A model generated the notes under the pieces. It searched no databases. It was not told the DNA's origin and worked only from the letters and a program-made list of their open reading frames with translations. This document shows, one piece after another, positions 46,030 to 57,200 of a stretch of 64,000 bases of DNA (position 1 is its first letter; each line of letters opens with the position of its first letter). A program made the position numbers and the translations under genes. The DNA comes from Nemophila menziesii (lineage: Eukaryota > Streptophyta > Magnoliopsida > Boraginales > Hydrophyllaceae): assembly GCA_029959085.1 (NCBI GenBank), contig JARWIR010000003.1, positions 38,446,484 through 38,510,483 on the forward strand. Reading direction: 5' to 3'.

Positions 46030-47540
46030 AAAGGGAAAGAGCATTCTCCGGACGACAAAGAAGGCTAAGGCTAAGTATGGTAAAGTGGTGTCGCTTGATC
46101 TTTGTCGTGAGGACGGGACGTGGAATATAGTTGGGGATACGGCATACCATCTGGCCTAGGTAACAGAGAACAACGTTTGGGACCATATCTCGAAAAAAAA
46201 TTCTCGACTTGAAAAGCGTCCCAGATAAGAGGAATTGATCTAGGCTCGTCTCAGAGTAGGTTTTGTTTTTAAATATATGTTTTTGTTAAGTTAAATTTTT
46301 TGATTAAGTTCCATTGTTTTCTGTAGCAATATTTCCATTAAATGATTGGAGGAATCTTTCGGATTAGACAAGCATAGAGTAGTTAGTCTGCCAAAAGGTC
46401 AACACTTGATATAGTGATAAAAATGGGACGATACGCAAGGAATGGCTAAACACTAGTATTCCTCTTACAGATATGATTCAAGAAGAGTTCGAGCTAATGT
46501 TGAAAATGTGGGCCCGTAAGGTTTCATGTAAATAATTATTGACTATTTTGTTGCAATTTTAGATATCTTTTTAATAAAATTAATTTAAACATGCATGATC
46601 TGATGCCTGGAAAAAGAACAAAGTAAAGCAAGGACCCGGTAGTGGTCATGAATCGTTTACCCTTACTAATACCTATTTAAGCAATGTTTATCATATTTTT
46701 CAATTGTTTACGTTAAAAAAAATATATTCGTATTATTAGCTAGTGATTTTTTGTTTTGAAGGATCCTAAGAAGGAAAGCCCAGAGTTTCAACCGGGGACA
46801 TGGGTTGATCTGAATGCTCTTACACCTACACCCTCAGGGTAGTGGTTGAGAAAGGATTCCAAGATAGTTGTATATTACAACAAGATTGAGAAGCATAAAA
46901 CGGAAGATTGGAGGAATGAGCGCTTTCATCAATGTGATGTAAGTTACAAATTTGTGTGCAGTTGACTAATTATAATTTTTTTCGACTAATAATTATGTCT
47001 ATTAAAAGGTTGAGTTGAGAGGGAGGATCGAACAATTTTTATCTTCAGGTGATGTATCCGGGTCCTTAGCCACACCGTCATAGTCATTGTCCAAGCAAGA
47101 TTAACTCTAGATTGTGATCGAGGTGGCACATGAGTGTATGGGTCTCGTAAGAAAGGGTTGGAAACCCCATTTATTCCAACCCAGATACGACCTTGGTTCC
47201 TAAATGGATGATCGGTACATTCCCGTAAATAGTTGCGGTCGTGAATGACTTATCCCAGAATGTAGCCCATCCAGAGCTCAGGGCCAAGAATCGACTAGCA
47301 CTATCGAAGCCACCCCGATTCCTCCAGTCCTTACTCAGAAGAACTATTTGATGCTGGTTGGACAAATCAACAAGCTAATGTTACAGTAGGGTAAGATTTC
47401 GTTAGAATTTTTCCCACCCGATCCATCACAACCGACTAATACGTGTACGAGAGTATCATTTTCAAGCGGGTCGAGATTCAAAGATATCGAGGACGATAAC
47501 GCGACCTAGTCTCCAGATAGAACTCCTTCCCCCTAACTTT
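46030..47540 (+). pseudogene. CACTA (Ptta/En/Spm-type) transposase remnant
   Basis: Dispersed + strand coding pieces carry the pattern of the plant Ptta/En/Spm transposase family: KKAKAKYGKVVSLDL near 46050, EEFELMLKMWARKVSC near 46480, AWKKNKVKQGPGSGHESFT near 46605, PEFQPGTWVDLNALTP near 46783 with WLRKDSKIVVYYNKIE after a stop, and an NYLMLVGQINKL region near 47345. Apparent introns and several stops separate them. Together with the GCGACC subterminal repeats they support the CACTA call. The protein would bind ends and excise the element; this copy cannot. Confidence 0.6.
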
Positions 47541-47717
47541 ATTACATTATTCTCCATACTATACTCTAATTTACTCAGACTTTACTATATTTTATTCAGA
47601 ATATAATTCCAAACTTTGTAATAGTTTTTATTCGATAATTTGTAATTTAGTTTTACTTTATTTTATTCGATAATTGAACTTTTGTAGTAATAATTTTCGT
47701 TTATTTTTGTATTATAA
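47541..47717. other. AT-rich spacer inside the CACTA-like element
   Basis: T-rich sequence with repeated TTTATTCGATAATTTG-like words between the transposase remnant and the subterminal repeats. Confidence 0.4.
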
Positions 47718-48118
47718 TACCTGTAACGACCGCGTGATGGTTGTTACAGGGAATTCGGTCGTGACCCTCTAACGACTACCTTGTTAGTTGTTAAAAGGAT
47801 AAGATATCTAGCAACCGTGAGTGACGTTGATCACGAAATTTTTTGACGGCCACAAGATGATAACTAGCGATCACTGAGTGGTCGCTAATTTAAGAAGTTT
47901 TGCCGATCACAAGCGTGGTCTCTGGTAGTCCCCGACTGGTAATAGTGTTTGGTGGTCACTGAAAAATACCTCTAACAACCATGCAAAATGACCAAACTTT
48001 GACGACCATATAAGAAGTTTTGCCGATCACAAGCGTGGCCTCTAGTGCATCTAGCGACCGATTGTGACACATTTGGCGACCGCCTAACCGATCACTAAAG
48101 TCAAGATCCATAGCAGTG
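47718..48118. repeat. CACTA right subterminal repeats
   Basis: Motifs such as ACGACCGCGTGATGGTTG, AGCGATCACTGAGTGGTCGC and TAGCGACCGATTGTGAC recur in both orientations. The phrase AAGAAGTTTTGCCGATCACA is duplicated at about 47896 and 48010. It mirrors the left block. Confidence 0.65.
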
Positions 48119-48939
48119 GGGCGGTAACGGATAATTGGACTATTAACTTATCTATTACTCTATTCTTAGCTCCATATCTATGATTTTTTTCCAAACGTTT
48201 CACATTGTATATAACTGTTACAAGTCACAAGGAATTAGCTTATCTATAGTTTAATTACCCAAAAAGGATCTATAGAACCACCTTAAAGCTAAGAAAGTTA
48301 TCTGATTTTAGCAAAATAAATAATTTGAGCAACTCGCGCAGCACCACCGCATCAGCAACTGCTACGAAGAACGAGCACCACCATAAACTGAGAGAAAAAT
48401 GTTTGAAGCTTCACCCCCTAGAAACTGCAGCAGGCTGCAGAGACCCGTTTTTTGTGCTCTGGCGAAAGAGATTCAAGCTTCATTTGTGCAGGTTCCTTAC
48501 TCGTGCTTTTCGCCGAAGCAGCCATGGATCTTCGTTTGCAGCCATGGATCGAGTTCACAGGCCCCGATCTTCGTTTGCAGCCATAGACCGAGTTCACAGC
48601 GCCGAGATCCTTTCATTGTTCCCTGTCGCCGGAGTATGTGAGAAGAGGAGATGAGGAGAAGTGGTTCGCAGGGCCGTCTGGTTCGCAGCGCCGACGAGAA
48701 GAGGAGAAGCTCTCAAGCGACGTTCTGCTTTTTTTTCTTTTTTTTCTTTTTTTGGTGATGCGCGTACACAATACGCTAGAGTTTTTTTCCAGATCTGGTC
48801 AAACACAGATGTAGCTAGTTTTTTTTTTAATTCGTTTGAATTGCTGTTTGTGTTGTAATTTATTAAAAAATGTATAATAAAGTTTTAAAGATGAATAAAG
48901 AATTATTTTGACTATTGTATTCTTTATTTTTTTTAATAA
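48119..48939. other. Unassigned stretch with a GC-rich core and a 39-bp tandem repeat
   Basis: The middle (48340-48720) is unusually GC-rich. Two 39-bp copies starting GATCTTCGTTTGCAGCCAT lie at 48527-48565 and 48566-48604. A + strand frame at 48325-48654 translates the repeat as a 13-residue duplicate (SSFAAMDRVHRPR), but nothing resembles a known domain, so I do not call a gene. It might be a captured gene fragment in a transposon whose ends I could not find. Confidence 0.35.
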
Positions 48940-49110
48940 TACTCATCAAATTTAAGGAGTACTCATCAAATTAACGGAGTACTCATCACATTTATCAGAA
49001 TACTCATCAAAATTATCCGGAGTACTCATTAAAATATATAGAGTACTCATCAAATTTATAGAGTACTCCATAATTTTTTCGATACTCATCAAATTTAGCT
49101 GATACTCTAT
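48940..49110. repeat. Minisatellite, about nine 20-22-bp units
   Basis: Units of the form TACTCATCAAATTTAnnGAG start at about 48940, 48960, 48980, 49001, 49023, 49044, 49064, 49083 and 49103. The first three are spaced exactly 20 bp; later ones drift to 22 bp and accumulate substitutions. Confidence 0.85.
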
Positions 49111-49423
49111 GTTTTTCTGGTGACTGGTAGTCGGAGGTAGGAGGTAGGTGGGTAGTGGTAGGTAATGGAGAGTTTAATAGTGACATCACACTTTTTTTTG
49201 TCTTTTAGTGTTAGTAAGGGTAGGAAAGACAATTGTCAAAACAGAGGTGGCTAATAAGAAGGAATTCCTGAACCATACTCTATAAAGAAGAATCTTTATC
49301 TCTAAAACCCTATCTTTCATTCACTTTTAATTTTTTTAGTTGTTCTTTTATTATATTTTAAGTTTTTAATTTCTTAGGGCCCTTTTTTTAATCTTTTGTG
49401 TAGGTCCTAAAATGTTAAGGACC

Positions 49424-49775
49424 GGCATGGCTGGACGTCATTCTGTTTTTCATGCGGTTTATCACCGACAATCTGTTCAAGGCTCAAAACTCAACAATGG
49501 CAATTAAACACATGGGTTGCACTCGCTTTTGACCCCTTACGACACAAGTTGATGACAACCATGCACCACTTGTGTTCGCGTTCCCAAAGGCACTCCTCTC
49601 ATTCAAGAGGATTTGCGGCATTTCAACCTTGGGTAAGGTTATTCACTTTGCATCGAATCGAACCGCATAATCCACCCTTGTGTGGGCTCCATCGATTCCT
49701 TTGAGCTTCATTCTTGCGTATGCTTAATTAGTATCCATCGTTTATGGGTAGAATTTTCGGGGTATCTAATCCCAT
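49424..49775 (-). pseudogene. rrn16: Plastid 16S rRNA fragment in nuclear DNA (NUPT)
   Basis: The minus strand is recognisably the 3' half of plastid 16S rRNA. It includes the counterparts of ATTAGATACCCC (near 49770), GAATTGACGGGG (near 49695), GGTGGTGCATGGCTGTCG (near 49565) and the CGGTGATAA region (near 49465). Most differences from memory are C/T or G/A transitions, as expected after methylated cytosine decay. About 70 nt are missing at around 49724, where the text jumps to the GTATCCATCG block. It cannot yield a working rRNA. The plastid form fits better than the mitochondrial 18S because of the GTTTAGTTGCC-like segment. Confidence 0.85.
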
Positions 49776-50280
49776 ATATAAAATCCAGGATCAATACCTT
49801 GCTTCATTTGTATTAGTAGCGATACCACTTAATTTCTTCAAACCTGAAGAAAAATATTTTAGGTAAGGCTTTATAAGTAAATGGACGAGGAGATGCTTTA
49901 CAATTAATTCTGTTACAAACACGTCAGCTTGCAGTGACCTTAAACTTAAAGGATACTTAGAGAAATTCATGGCTAATAATGTGGCATAAAACTGGTTTCT
50001 TAGCTTGGAAAAACTTAAAAGGTCGATGGACAAAAACAATATGAATTAAGTTAGATAGTGGGTTTGTTTTCTTGTAGATCTGTACAACATCGATCATATT
50101 CTTGTTTTTCCAGAAAAGTTTGGTTTGAATATGGTATAAATTTGTTTCTTTACTTTCATTAGGTGAGTTTAGTTAAGAAAAAGGTCGTAATTAGAAAAGC
50201 ACTCTCTTTAAAGGACTAAACTGAAAACTTCGATAACCTCATTGGCTTTCTAAATTGTTGAATACCCTCAAAGCTAAAGG
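49776..50280 (+). promoter_or_regulatory. Upstream region of the EXO70G-like gene
   Basis: A 500-bp AT-rich non-coding stretch separates the plastid fragment from the EXO70 start. A TATAAAT at about 50137-50143 is placed so that a leader of about 120 bases would result. An in-frame stop at 50259-50261 excludes an upstream extension of the coding frame. Confidence 0.35.
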
Positions 50281-50288
50281 TGAAGGGC

Positions 50289-52226
50289 ATGGAAAATCTT
50301 CTAGCTTCCAGAAATATTTTAAGGAGCAGCTTAGAGATATCGAAAGATTTCGCCTTTAAAATAGAAAAAACTGGATCAAGATTAGAGAAAAGCAGGCGTG
50401 TACTATCGTCACTAAAAGCTTCCATTCAAACTGTTGCATCAAATTGTACCCTTTTTGAGATTAGAGGGCATGTTGATCGTGCAATTCGCCCTATTGCTTC
50501 TGTTTTAAAGGTATTTCATTTGGTTATTGAACTTGAAAGCTTGCTTTCTTCTGAGGATCCATCTCTAGATATGTTCGGTTATCTTAGGAATTTCAAACGT
50601 CTAGAAGAAGCTTTGCAGCTTCTTTCTGCTAATTCCGTATTAGTAATATTATGGCTGGAGGATTTAGTTCAATTTCTTGAGGATAAGAGTTATGCTAATG
50701 AATGGTACCTTTTGAATGTGAAAAAGTCCCTGGAAATTTTTAAAGAACTTCAAGCAATGGAGGAAAATTCCCGCCTTAAAGGTGGGGTGCTAATGAGCGC
50801 GATTTATAACCTGGAGAAAGAATTTAGACGGCTTTTAATGGAAAATAGTTACCCTACTACATTGGAAGCCATTATTGTGCGACTATCTGTGAATAATCGC
50901 TTGGAAAATTGCATCTGTATTTATGCTGAAGTTCGAGGTTCTATCGTTAGAGCAGCATTAGAAGCTCTTAATCTCGATTATCTAGATCTATCAATTTCAG
51001 AAGCTGATAGTTTGCAAACTATAGAAAGTTACATAGATCAGTGGATTAAACACTTGGAAATTGCTGTAAATGATTTGCTTGATATAGAGTATAGACTTTG
51101 CGAAGAATTTTTTGAGAAAGCTGGATATGATATCCGGAGAAATTGTTATGCAATGATTGTAAAGCGATCCGGTATTTGCGATTTACTAAGGTTCGGAAAC
51201 TCTCTCACTAAAGCTAAGAAAGATGCAATCAAGCTTCTGAAGCTGTTGGAAATTTTCGCAGCCTTGAACAAAATGAGATTAAATTTCAACAGGCTTTTCA
51301 GTGGGAAGGCTTGTTTAGAAATTCAAAATCTAACAAGGGATCTAATTAAGAATGTGATTAATGGTGTTTGTGAGATTTTCTGGGAACTTTCTGCTCAAGT
51401 GGAGCTTCAAAGGATTTTGAGTCCTCCAAACGATGGGAGTGTTCCTAAAACAGTAAGCTTTGTGATTAATTTCTGTAATCATCTGCTCAAGGATGATAAT
51501 ATCTCTGTTTTGAGCCAAATTCTTGAGATTCGTCAAGGTTGGAGTCAAGAAACTTTCGAAAAAGAAATGATTCAAGTCGAGATTCATAACATAATGAAGG
51601 CACTTGAGTTGAATATAGATTCTTGGGCAAATACTTACAAGGACTCTACACTTTCGAGCCTATTTCTGATGAATAATCACTGGTATATCTTCAAGAATAT
51701 ACGCGAAACAAAGCTTGGTGAAGTGATGGGAAGCTCTTGGATAACTGAGCATGAAGAGTACACGGAATATTATGCAAGAATCTACTTAAAGGAGAGCTGG
51801 GAAAAGCTATCAGCATCGTTAAATGAAGAGGGTCTGATTCTATTTCCAGGAGGCAGAGCTATTGATCACAAACTAGTCAAGAAAAGAATTGAAGAATTCA
51901 CAGAGGCTTTTGATGACATGTTTAAGAAGCAATCAAATCGGATAATCTCGGATGAAGGGATGAGATGGAGGATATGTCAGTTTATAGTGCAGATCGTTGT
52001 TCTTCCGTACAAGAGCTACTTGCAAAAATACATTCCTTTTCTTGAGTATGAGATTGATAGCCGCTTGTATGTGAAATATAGTGGTGCAAATATGGAGAAT
52101 ATGATTTATTCTTTATTTCAACCAATATTGGGAAACAATAATAGTATAAAATGTACGCATTTGATTGATGAAGTTAGTCGTAGTATTGTCCACACTCATG
52201 TTTCCTCCACTCCCACTGCTGCTTGA
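50289..52226 (+). CDS. EXO70G-like: EXO70 exocyst subunit, EXO70G-like, single exon
   Basis: An intronless frame of 645 residues runs from the ATG at 50289 (MENLLASRN). GTG upstream is not a plausible plant start and a stop lies at 50259. The product is a helical-rod subunit of the exocyst, which tethers secretory vesicles to the plasma membrane. The N-terminal coiled-coil helices run to about residue 190 and the Exo70 C-terminal domain from about 235 to 620. Diagnostic blocks include IQNLTRDLIKNVINGVCEI, LFLMNNHWYIFKNI (about residue 457), SSWITEHEEYTEYYARIYL and GLILFPGGRAIDHKLVKKRI. From memory the order and spacing match plant EXO70G proteins (about 685 residues), but the linker after residue 180 is roughly 20 residues shorter and many positions differ, suggesting a diverged paralogue. 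The frame is intact. A Mutator-type element begins 104 bp after the stop. Confidence 0.92.
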   Translation: MENLLASRNILRSSLEISKDFAFKIEKTGSRLEKSRRVLSSLKASIQTVASNCTLFEIRGHVDRAIRPIASVLKVFHLVIELESLLSSEDPSLDMFGYLRNFKRLEEALQLLSANSVLVILWLEDLVQFLEDKSYANEWYLLNVKKSLEIFKELQAMEENSRLKGGVLMSAIYNLEKEFRRLLMENSYPTTLEAIIVRLSVNNRLENCICIYAEVRGSIVRAALEALNLDYLDLSISEADSLQTIESYIDQWIKHLEIAVNDLLDIEYRLCEEFFEKAGYDIRRNCYAMIVKRSGICDLLRFGNSLTKAKKDAIKLLKLLEIFAALNKMRLNFNRLFSGKACLEIQNLTRDLIKNVINGVCEIFWELSAQVELQRILSPPNDGSVPKTVSFVINFCNHLLKDDNISVLSQILEIRQGWSQETFEKEMIQVEIHNIMKALELNIDSWANTYKDSTLSSLFLMNNHWYIFKNIRETKLGEVMGSSWITEHEEYTEYYARIYLKESWEKLSASLNEEGLILFPGGRAIDHKLVKKRIEEFTEAFDDMFKKQSNRIISDEGMRWRICQFIVQIVVLPYKSYLQKYIPFLEYEIDSRLYVKYSGANMENMIYSLFQPILGNNNSIKCTHLIDEVSRSIVHTHVSSTPTAA

Positions 52227-52329
52227 GTGTGCAGGAAGGATTTGTAACAAGGTATACAATTATGCAGACTTAGTTATTATCATTAAAAGGTATAATTCTC
52301 ATTTTAGTAATTTTACTAGTTTCTCAAAA

Positions 52330-54098
52330 GAGTAAATAGCACTTTTGCCCCCTGTGTTTATACCCGATTGACAGGTTGCCCCCTAACCTTTAAAATGCGA
52401 CTCGTTTCCCCTTAAGTTTTACTTTCGTGCCCCGTTACCCCCTGACTGTGTGTTCCGTCAATTTTTGCCGTTAAAAGTGACGTGGCATTTCCATGTCACA
52501 TTTTTTTTTTTAATCCTAATCTTAATTAATTATTTAATTAACTTAAACCAAGGGCAAAATAGAAATTTTATAAATAGTTTTTATATTATTAAATATAAAT
52601 AATATAATAACCCCCCACCCCACCCCCCCCCTACCCCCCTCCCCACCCCACCCCCTACCCCCTCTCTTCCCCTTCTTCTTCCCCATTCTTCTTCTTCTTC
52701 CCGACACCTTTAACTTTTCTTAAAAAAAAAAAAAAATCAATATTGTTAGAGAGATCCGATTTTTGAAGCCGTCCATTCATAACCCTCATGGATATGGACT
52801 TAAAATCTGCTACAAGAATCTCCATATTGCAAAGCTGTTTCAGTAAGATTAAGCAAGATATGTTATGTTCAGATCCTCAAGCAAATAGTTGCTTGATGGA
52901 ACCATCCTCTGGTCTCGGCATGTCACTACCCTTGTAGCCACATCAACTAGGTCCCACTATTGGATCCACTGGAGCGTTTGGGTGTAATAAACTGGGTACG
53001 AACTATGGAAGAGGACAATTAAACCAGTACAAATTTGCGAAGAAGAACTAAAACAAGAATTGAAAAACTTAGATTTTAATAAATTTCTGCATAATCACAA
53101 GACTTCTAGAAATTAAAAATAAATAGTTTTTTTTACAGTAGATCAAGATAATGCGGAACGTTTGATGGAATCCATAAACCCCCCTCGAGAAAGTTTCGAA
53201 CCGTAAATTGTGAAGCTTCTAAAGGATCTGTTATCACCCTTGACCACTTTACTCTTCCCAGAGTGTTTCTACCAGGCCCTCTATTATCATATTAAGAGAT
53301 ACATCTTGAGATTGAAAGTATAGGAAGATGGTACTTTTATATTTAGGAATAGAAATGGAGACCCTTATTCCGTCTAGTTTGATATTGAAAATCATAATAG
53401 GAAAGTGCTTTCTATAGTTATCAGAATTCATAGGATCAATTCGAATGAAATTCTCCAATAAGTCAAGTCTACTGGAATTGGCTATCTATCAATAGAATTA
53501 GCCTCGCAAGGTAAGCACCATTGTTCGCCAACATCCAGCAAGAATTGTACGTACACAAATGCTTAAGAAGTGAGAAATCACGTCTTAAATGAACATTTTA
53601 ATTAATCTTTCAAACTCAAAAACACTTCTTGTGTACAATCTCAGGACCGTACTCATCGTACTCACTCCTTGATATCCAAATCTGCACATTTTGAATCTGC
53701 AAGAGGCTTATTGATTTTTTTTATTTTTTATTTTTAAGGAGAGGAGTTGCAGGTCGGGGAAGAAGAAGGGGAAGAAGAAGAAGGGGAGGGGGGTAGGGGG
53801 TAGGGGTGGGGTGGGGGTTGTTATTTTATCATTTTTATTAATAATATTAAAAAGCATTATAAAATTTCTATTTTGCCCTTGGTTTAAGTTAATTGAATAA
53901 TTAATTAAGATTAGGATTAAAAAAAAATGTGACATGGAAATGCCACGTCACTTTTAACGGCAAAAATGGACAGAACACACAGTCAAGAGGTAACAGGGCA
54001 CGAAAGTAAAACTTAAGGGGGAACGAGTCGCATTTTAAAGGTTAGAGGGCAACCTGTCAATCGGGTATAAACGCAGGGGGTAAAAGTGCTATTTACTC
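52330..54098. mobile_element. Mutator-type transposon with about 400-bp inverted repeats
   Basis: The 1769-bp element has long inverted arms, left 52330-52742 and right 53709-54098, beginning GAGTAAATAGCACTTTT. It is flanked by a perfect 9-bp duplication TTCTCAAAA (52321-52329 and 54099-54107), the Mutator signature. The arms contain a GTGACGTGGCATTTCCATG block and a C-rich tract (52611-52673, G-rich counterpart 53783-53818). The 966-bp interior has no transposase; its longest frame is a minus-strand 70-codon stretch at 53249-53458. It is non-autonomous and sits just downstream of EXO70. Confidence 0.9.
53249..53458 (-). pseudogene. Coding-like insert inside the Mutator-type element
   Basis: The minus-strand frame encodes about 70 residues with ordinary composition, including FIRIDPMNSDNYRKHFPIM and GIRVSISIPKYKSTIFLYF. 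Related coding-like text in other frames extends left to about 53160. It could be captured LINE ORF1 or host sequence, as Mutator-like elements often carry. I do not recognise the family. Confidence 0.3.
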
Positions 54099-54107
54099 TT
54101 CTCAAAA

Positions 54108-54211
54108 TTGGGGAAGCAAAAAGTAGAGAAACTAGTAAAGATAATGGCCCAAAATGGGACTTTAGTCTCAATAAAATAGTCTAAACCGTTTCTAAGTGTC
54201 ATATGGTGCAA
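54108..54211. other. Former 3' flank of EXO70 beyond the transposon
   Basis: Once the Mutator-type element is removed, this AT-rich stretch is contiguous with the EXO70 3' flank at 52227-52320. It contains a GAGAAACTAGTAAA block that pairs with TTTACTAGTTTCTC on the left side. Confidence 0.4.
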
Positions 54212-57200
54212 TTTTTTTTTCTTTGGCAATAGCATGTAATATAATAAAAATGTGAAGTTTACAAGAGATTAGCCAATCTCAATCTTATTTCCAATACCTC
54301 CCAAATTTCTGATCAGGTCGGGTATAAGAACCGATGACCAATTGATTGAGAGGATGTTACATCTAAAACTTCTAGCTACTAAGTCAGCCTCCTCATTTCT
54401 ATTTCTTTAATACATGTCGTATAAAGATGTTAGATTTTGAAAAGATAAGATCCTTAATCTTTCGTATGAGAGGCTGAACTCTCCAACAAAATCCATATGT
54501 GTTCTTTAGCCTTTGGATGACACTGCGACTAATCAGTGTGAATCATATAATTCCTATACAGGGTGGAAGATGTTTCCTTGCAATCTAAGAGAACCGCTAG
54601 AGATTCTCCTTCAATAATTGAGTTACACCAAATCGTGTTCTCTTTGCAATTTAAAGGCATGTTGTCCTTATCATAATTGATTGTAGCTACCCCAAATATC
54701 TCCTCATTATTAGTAAATGAGGCATCAATGAAAATATTGATATCAGCGGAGACTGTGGCAGAGTCAGGAGAGATTTAGGTTTAGGGATCAAAGTTCGGGA
54801 GTTTTTTGTTCCACTCATGCCCGTGGAAGGTAGAAACAAGGTTATTTCTCAGAAGGGCACTTAGTTGGGTGTTCCAACTTGTACCTTCAAACATGCATTT
54901 CATCCTTGCAGTCCAAAACGCACCAAATTGTGATGAAGGCAAAAGTTGTGGGAGCTTTTGTGCTCCATCCTTCACCGAATCCCCCTTTAATGATGTGTAT
55001 GATCTTGGTTTTGAAATCATCCATTACTTTAATAAGGTTGTCATGTCATGAGTTCATACTATTCCAGATTTCAATACTCGGGAGAAGAAGATGTCTTCAA
55101 TGGTTTCTTTAGGATCGTTGCAGAACCTGCATCTCGAAGAATCAACACATTTTATGTTAAAAAGTGTAGTTCCACTCGAAAAAGCCTAATTAGAGACGTT
55201 CCAAATAAAGTCTCTAACTTTGTCGGTGCTTTCGCATGCCACATGGTTTTTAGCTTTTAGAATTTGTGGATGTACAAATTACGAAGCAGTATGGATCAAT
55301 ATGACATTAAAGGAGTGGATAGCATGATATTCTGTTTTAGTTGTAAAACGCCACTTCTTCACACGGGTCCAAATCAACTTGTCCTTCTCGTCAAGGTTAT
55401 GTATGAGAATATTGCAGATAAAATCAGCTGCCCTACGATGGAAAGTATCATGAATAAGCTGATAATTCCATTTGATTCATCACTATTAAAGAGTTCCTTA
55501 ACCAATTCAAGTTCATAGTGGCTGGGTTTTGAGATGTGGATGTGTGCCAATAGCCAAATATCTTTCCATATAGAAGTAACTTCCCCATTACCCAATTTGC
55601 ATTTTACAACCTTTTTTTAGCACATCCTTTCCTGCAAGAGTACTCGTCCATGACCACGATTTCACGAACTTCGGCTTACATTCCTAGAAGGATTCCAAAT
55701 GAAAGTAGATACCATCAAGAACTTTGAAGACAAGTTATTCATGTTTATGTAAAAGACTCCAAATCCTAGAAGCTAGTACAACATGATTCATGTTCCCAAA
55801 ATCCCGGAACCCAAGTCCTCGATTGCTTTTTATATTACAATTTGTCCCATGTCTTCCACTGAATAAGTCATTTATTTATGGATCCCCATCAGAAATCCAA
55901 GACGACTTTGGAAAGTTGCTTACAAAAAGTTTTTGGGAAACGAATGATGGACATTGTATAGTTCGAGATAGATTAGTTTACTAGCTTTATTAGGACCTCC
56001 TTACCACCATTACAGTGATAATTTTGGACCTTGTGTAATTCATCGGGATACCAAGGTATTTACCAATAGATTCTGTTTGCTGAATTCCAAGGAAGTTCAT
56101 AATTTGGCGAGCAATTTGGACATGAGTACCCTTTCTGAAGCAGATGATGGACTTACCGAGGTTGGCCCTTTTATCCGGGCTTTTATAGTAGAGAGGATGG
56201 CCATTATGAAAGCTTTAATTTCCAATTAGGTTAACAAGAATAAAGAATCATCGACAAAAAGAAGGTAAGACAGTGGAGGACATTCTCTAGACAACTTGAT
56301 ACCTTTAACGTTACTTTCTATGATCTCAAATTTAATGAGGCCCACTAAAGCTTTCCTAAGAAGTCATAAGAGGTAAGGAGAAAGGGGGTTACCTTGCCTG
56401 ATGTCGTCTAAGAGAATGATATTCCCAGAAACTTCACCGTTAAACGGAATTTAGTAATAAACTATTGAGATGCAATTCATAATCCACCCTATCCAAGTTT
56501 TATAAAAACCCAACTTTTCCAAGACAAATTTGAGAAAGTCCCATCTAATATGGTCATAAGCATCTACCATGTCCAGCTTGACTGCATTGTAATGCTTATT
56601 GCAGTTTCAATTTCTTACGAAGAAGTGGAGATCTTGTGGGCCACAATAATGTTATCCTGAATAAATCTACTCCTGATAAAATCTGATTGGGTAGGGGAAA
56701 TGAGGTCATTCATGAAGGGTTTCATTCTTTTCACAAGCACCGAAGCAATAATTTTGTACTCAAATTTCCCACAAGAGATGGGTTTGTAGTCACCAACCTT
56801 CATTTGGGTATCTCTTTCCGAAACTAGTGTGGTGATAGTTTTGTTAAGTTCACCAACATCCACTTTCCCCTTAAAATAAGGAGAAAATCGAGCACGTCAA
56901 ATTTATTAATGTCCCATTATTTATGATAGAAAATTCCTGGGAGTCCATCTAGGCCCGGAGATATTCCCCCCCCCCCCATACGGGAAACTTCTCCACAGAA
57001 TTCTTCCAAAGAGGGGCACACATAAGGTCAAGATTCATTTCATGGGTGATCTTGCATGGAATGTGATTGACATCTTCTAGACTATCGCTACACAGGATAC
57101 TGTTGTAGAAATTAGAGAAATGAGGGACAAGGGTATATTTAATAGTGCTCGGATCATTAACCCATTCATAATTGGAGTTGAGTATTCCAGTAATTCTATT

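Noticed and set aside
48325..48654. A 109-codon + strand gene
   Set aside because: Its only notable feature is a 13-residue duplicate from a 39-bp tandem repeat; no domain, splice context or homologous pattern is recognisable.
48940..49110. A CRISPR-like array
   Set aside because: Units are contiguous tandem repeats without spacers, in a plant nuclear context.
49424..49775. A functional rRNA gene
   Set aside because: It is a fragment with many transitions and a gap of about 70 nt, and no 23S or spacer sequence accompanies it.
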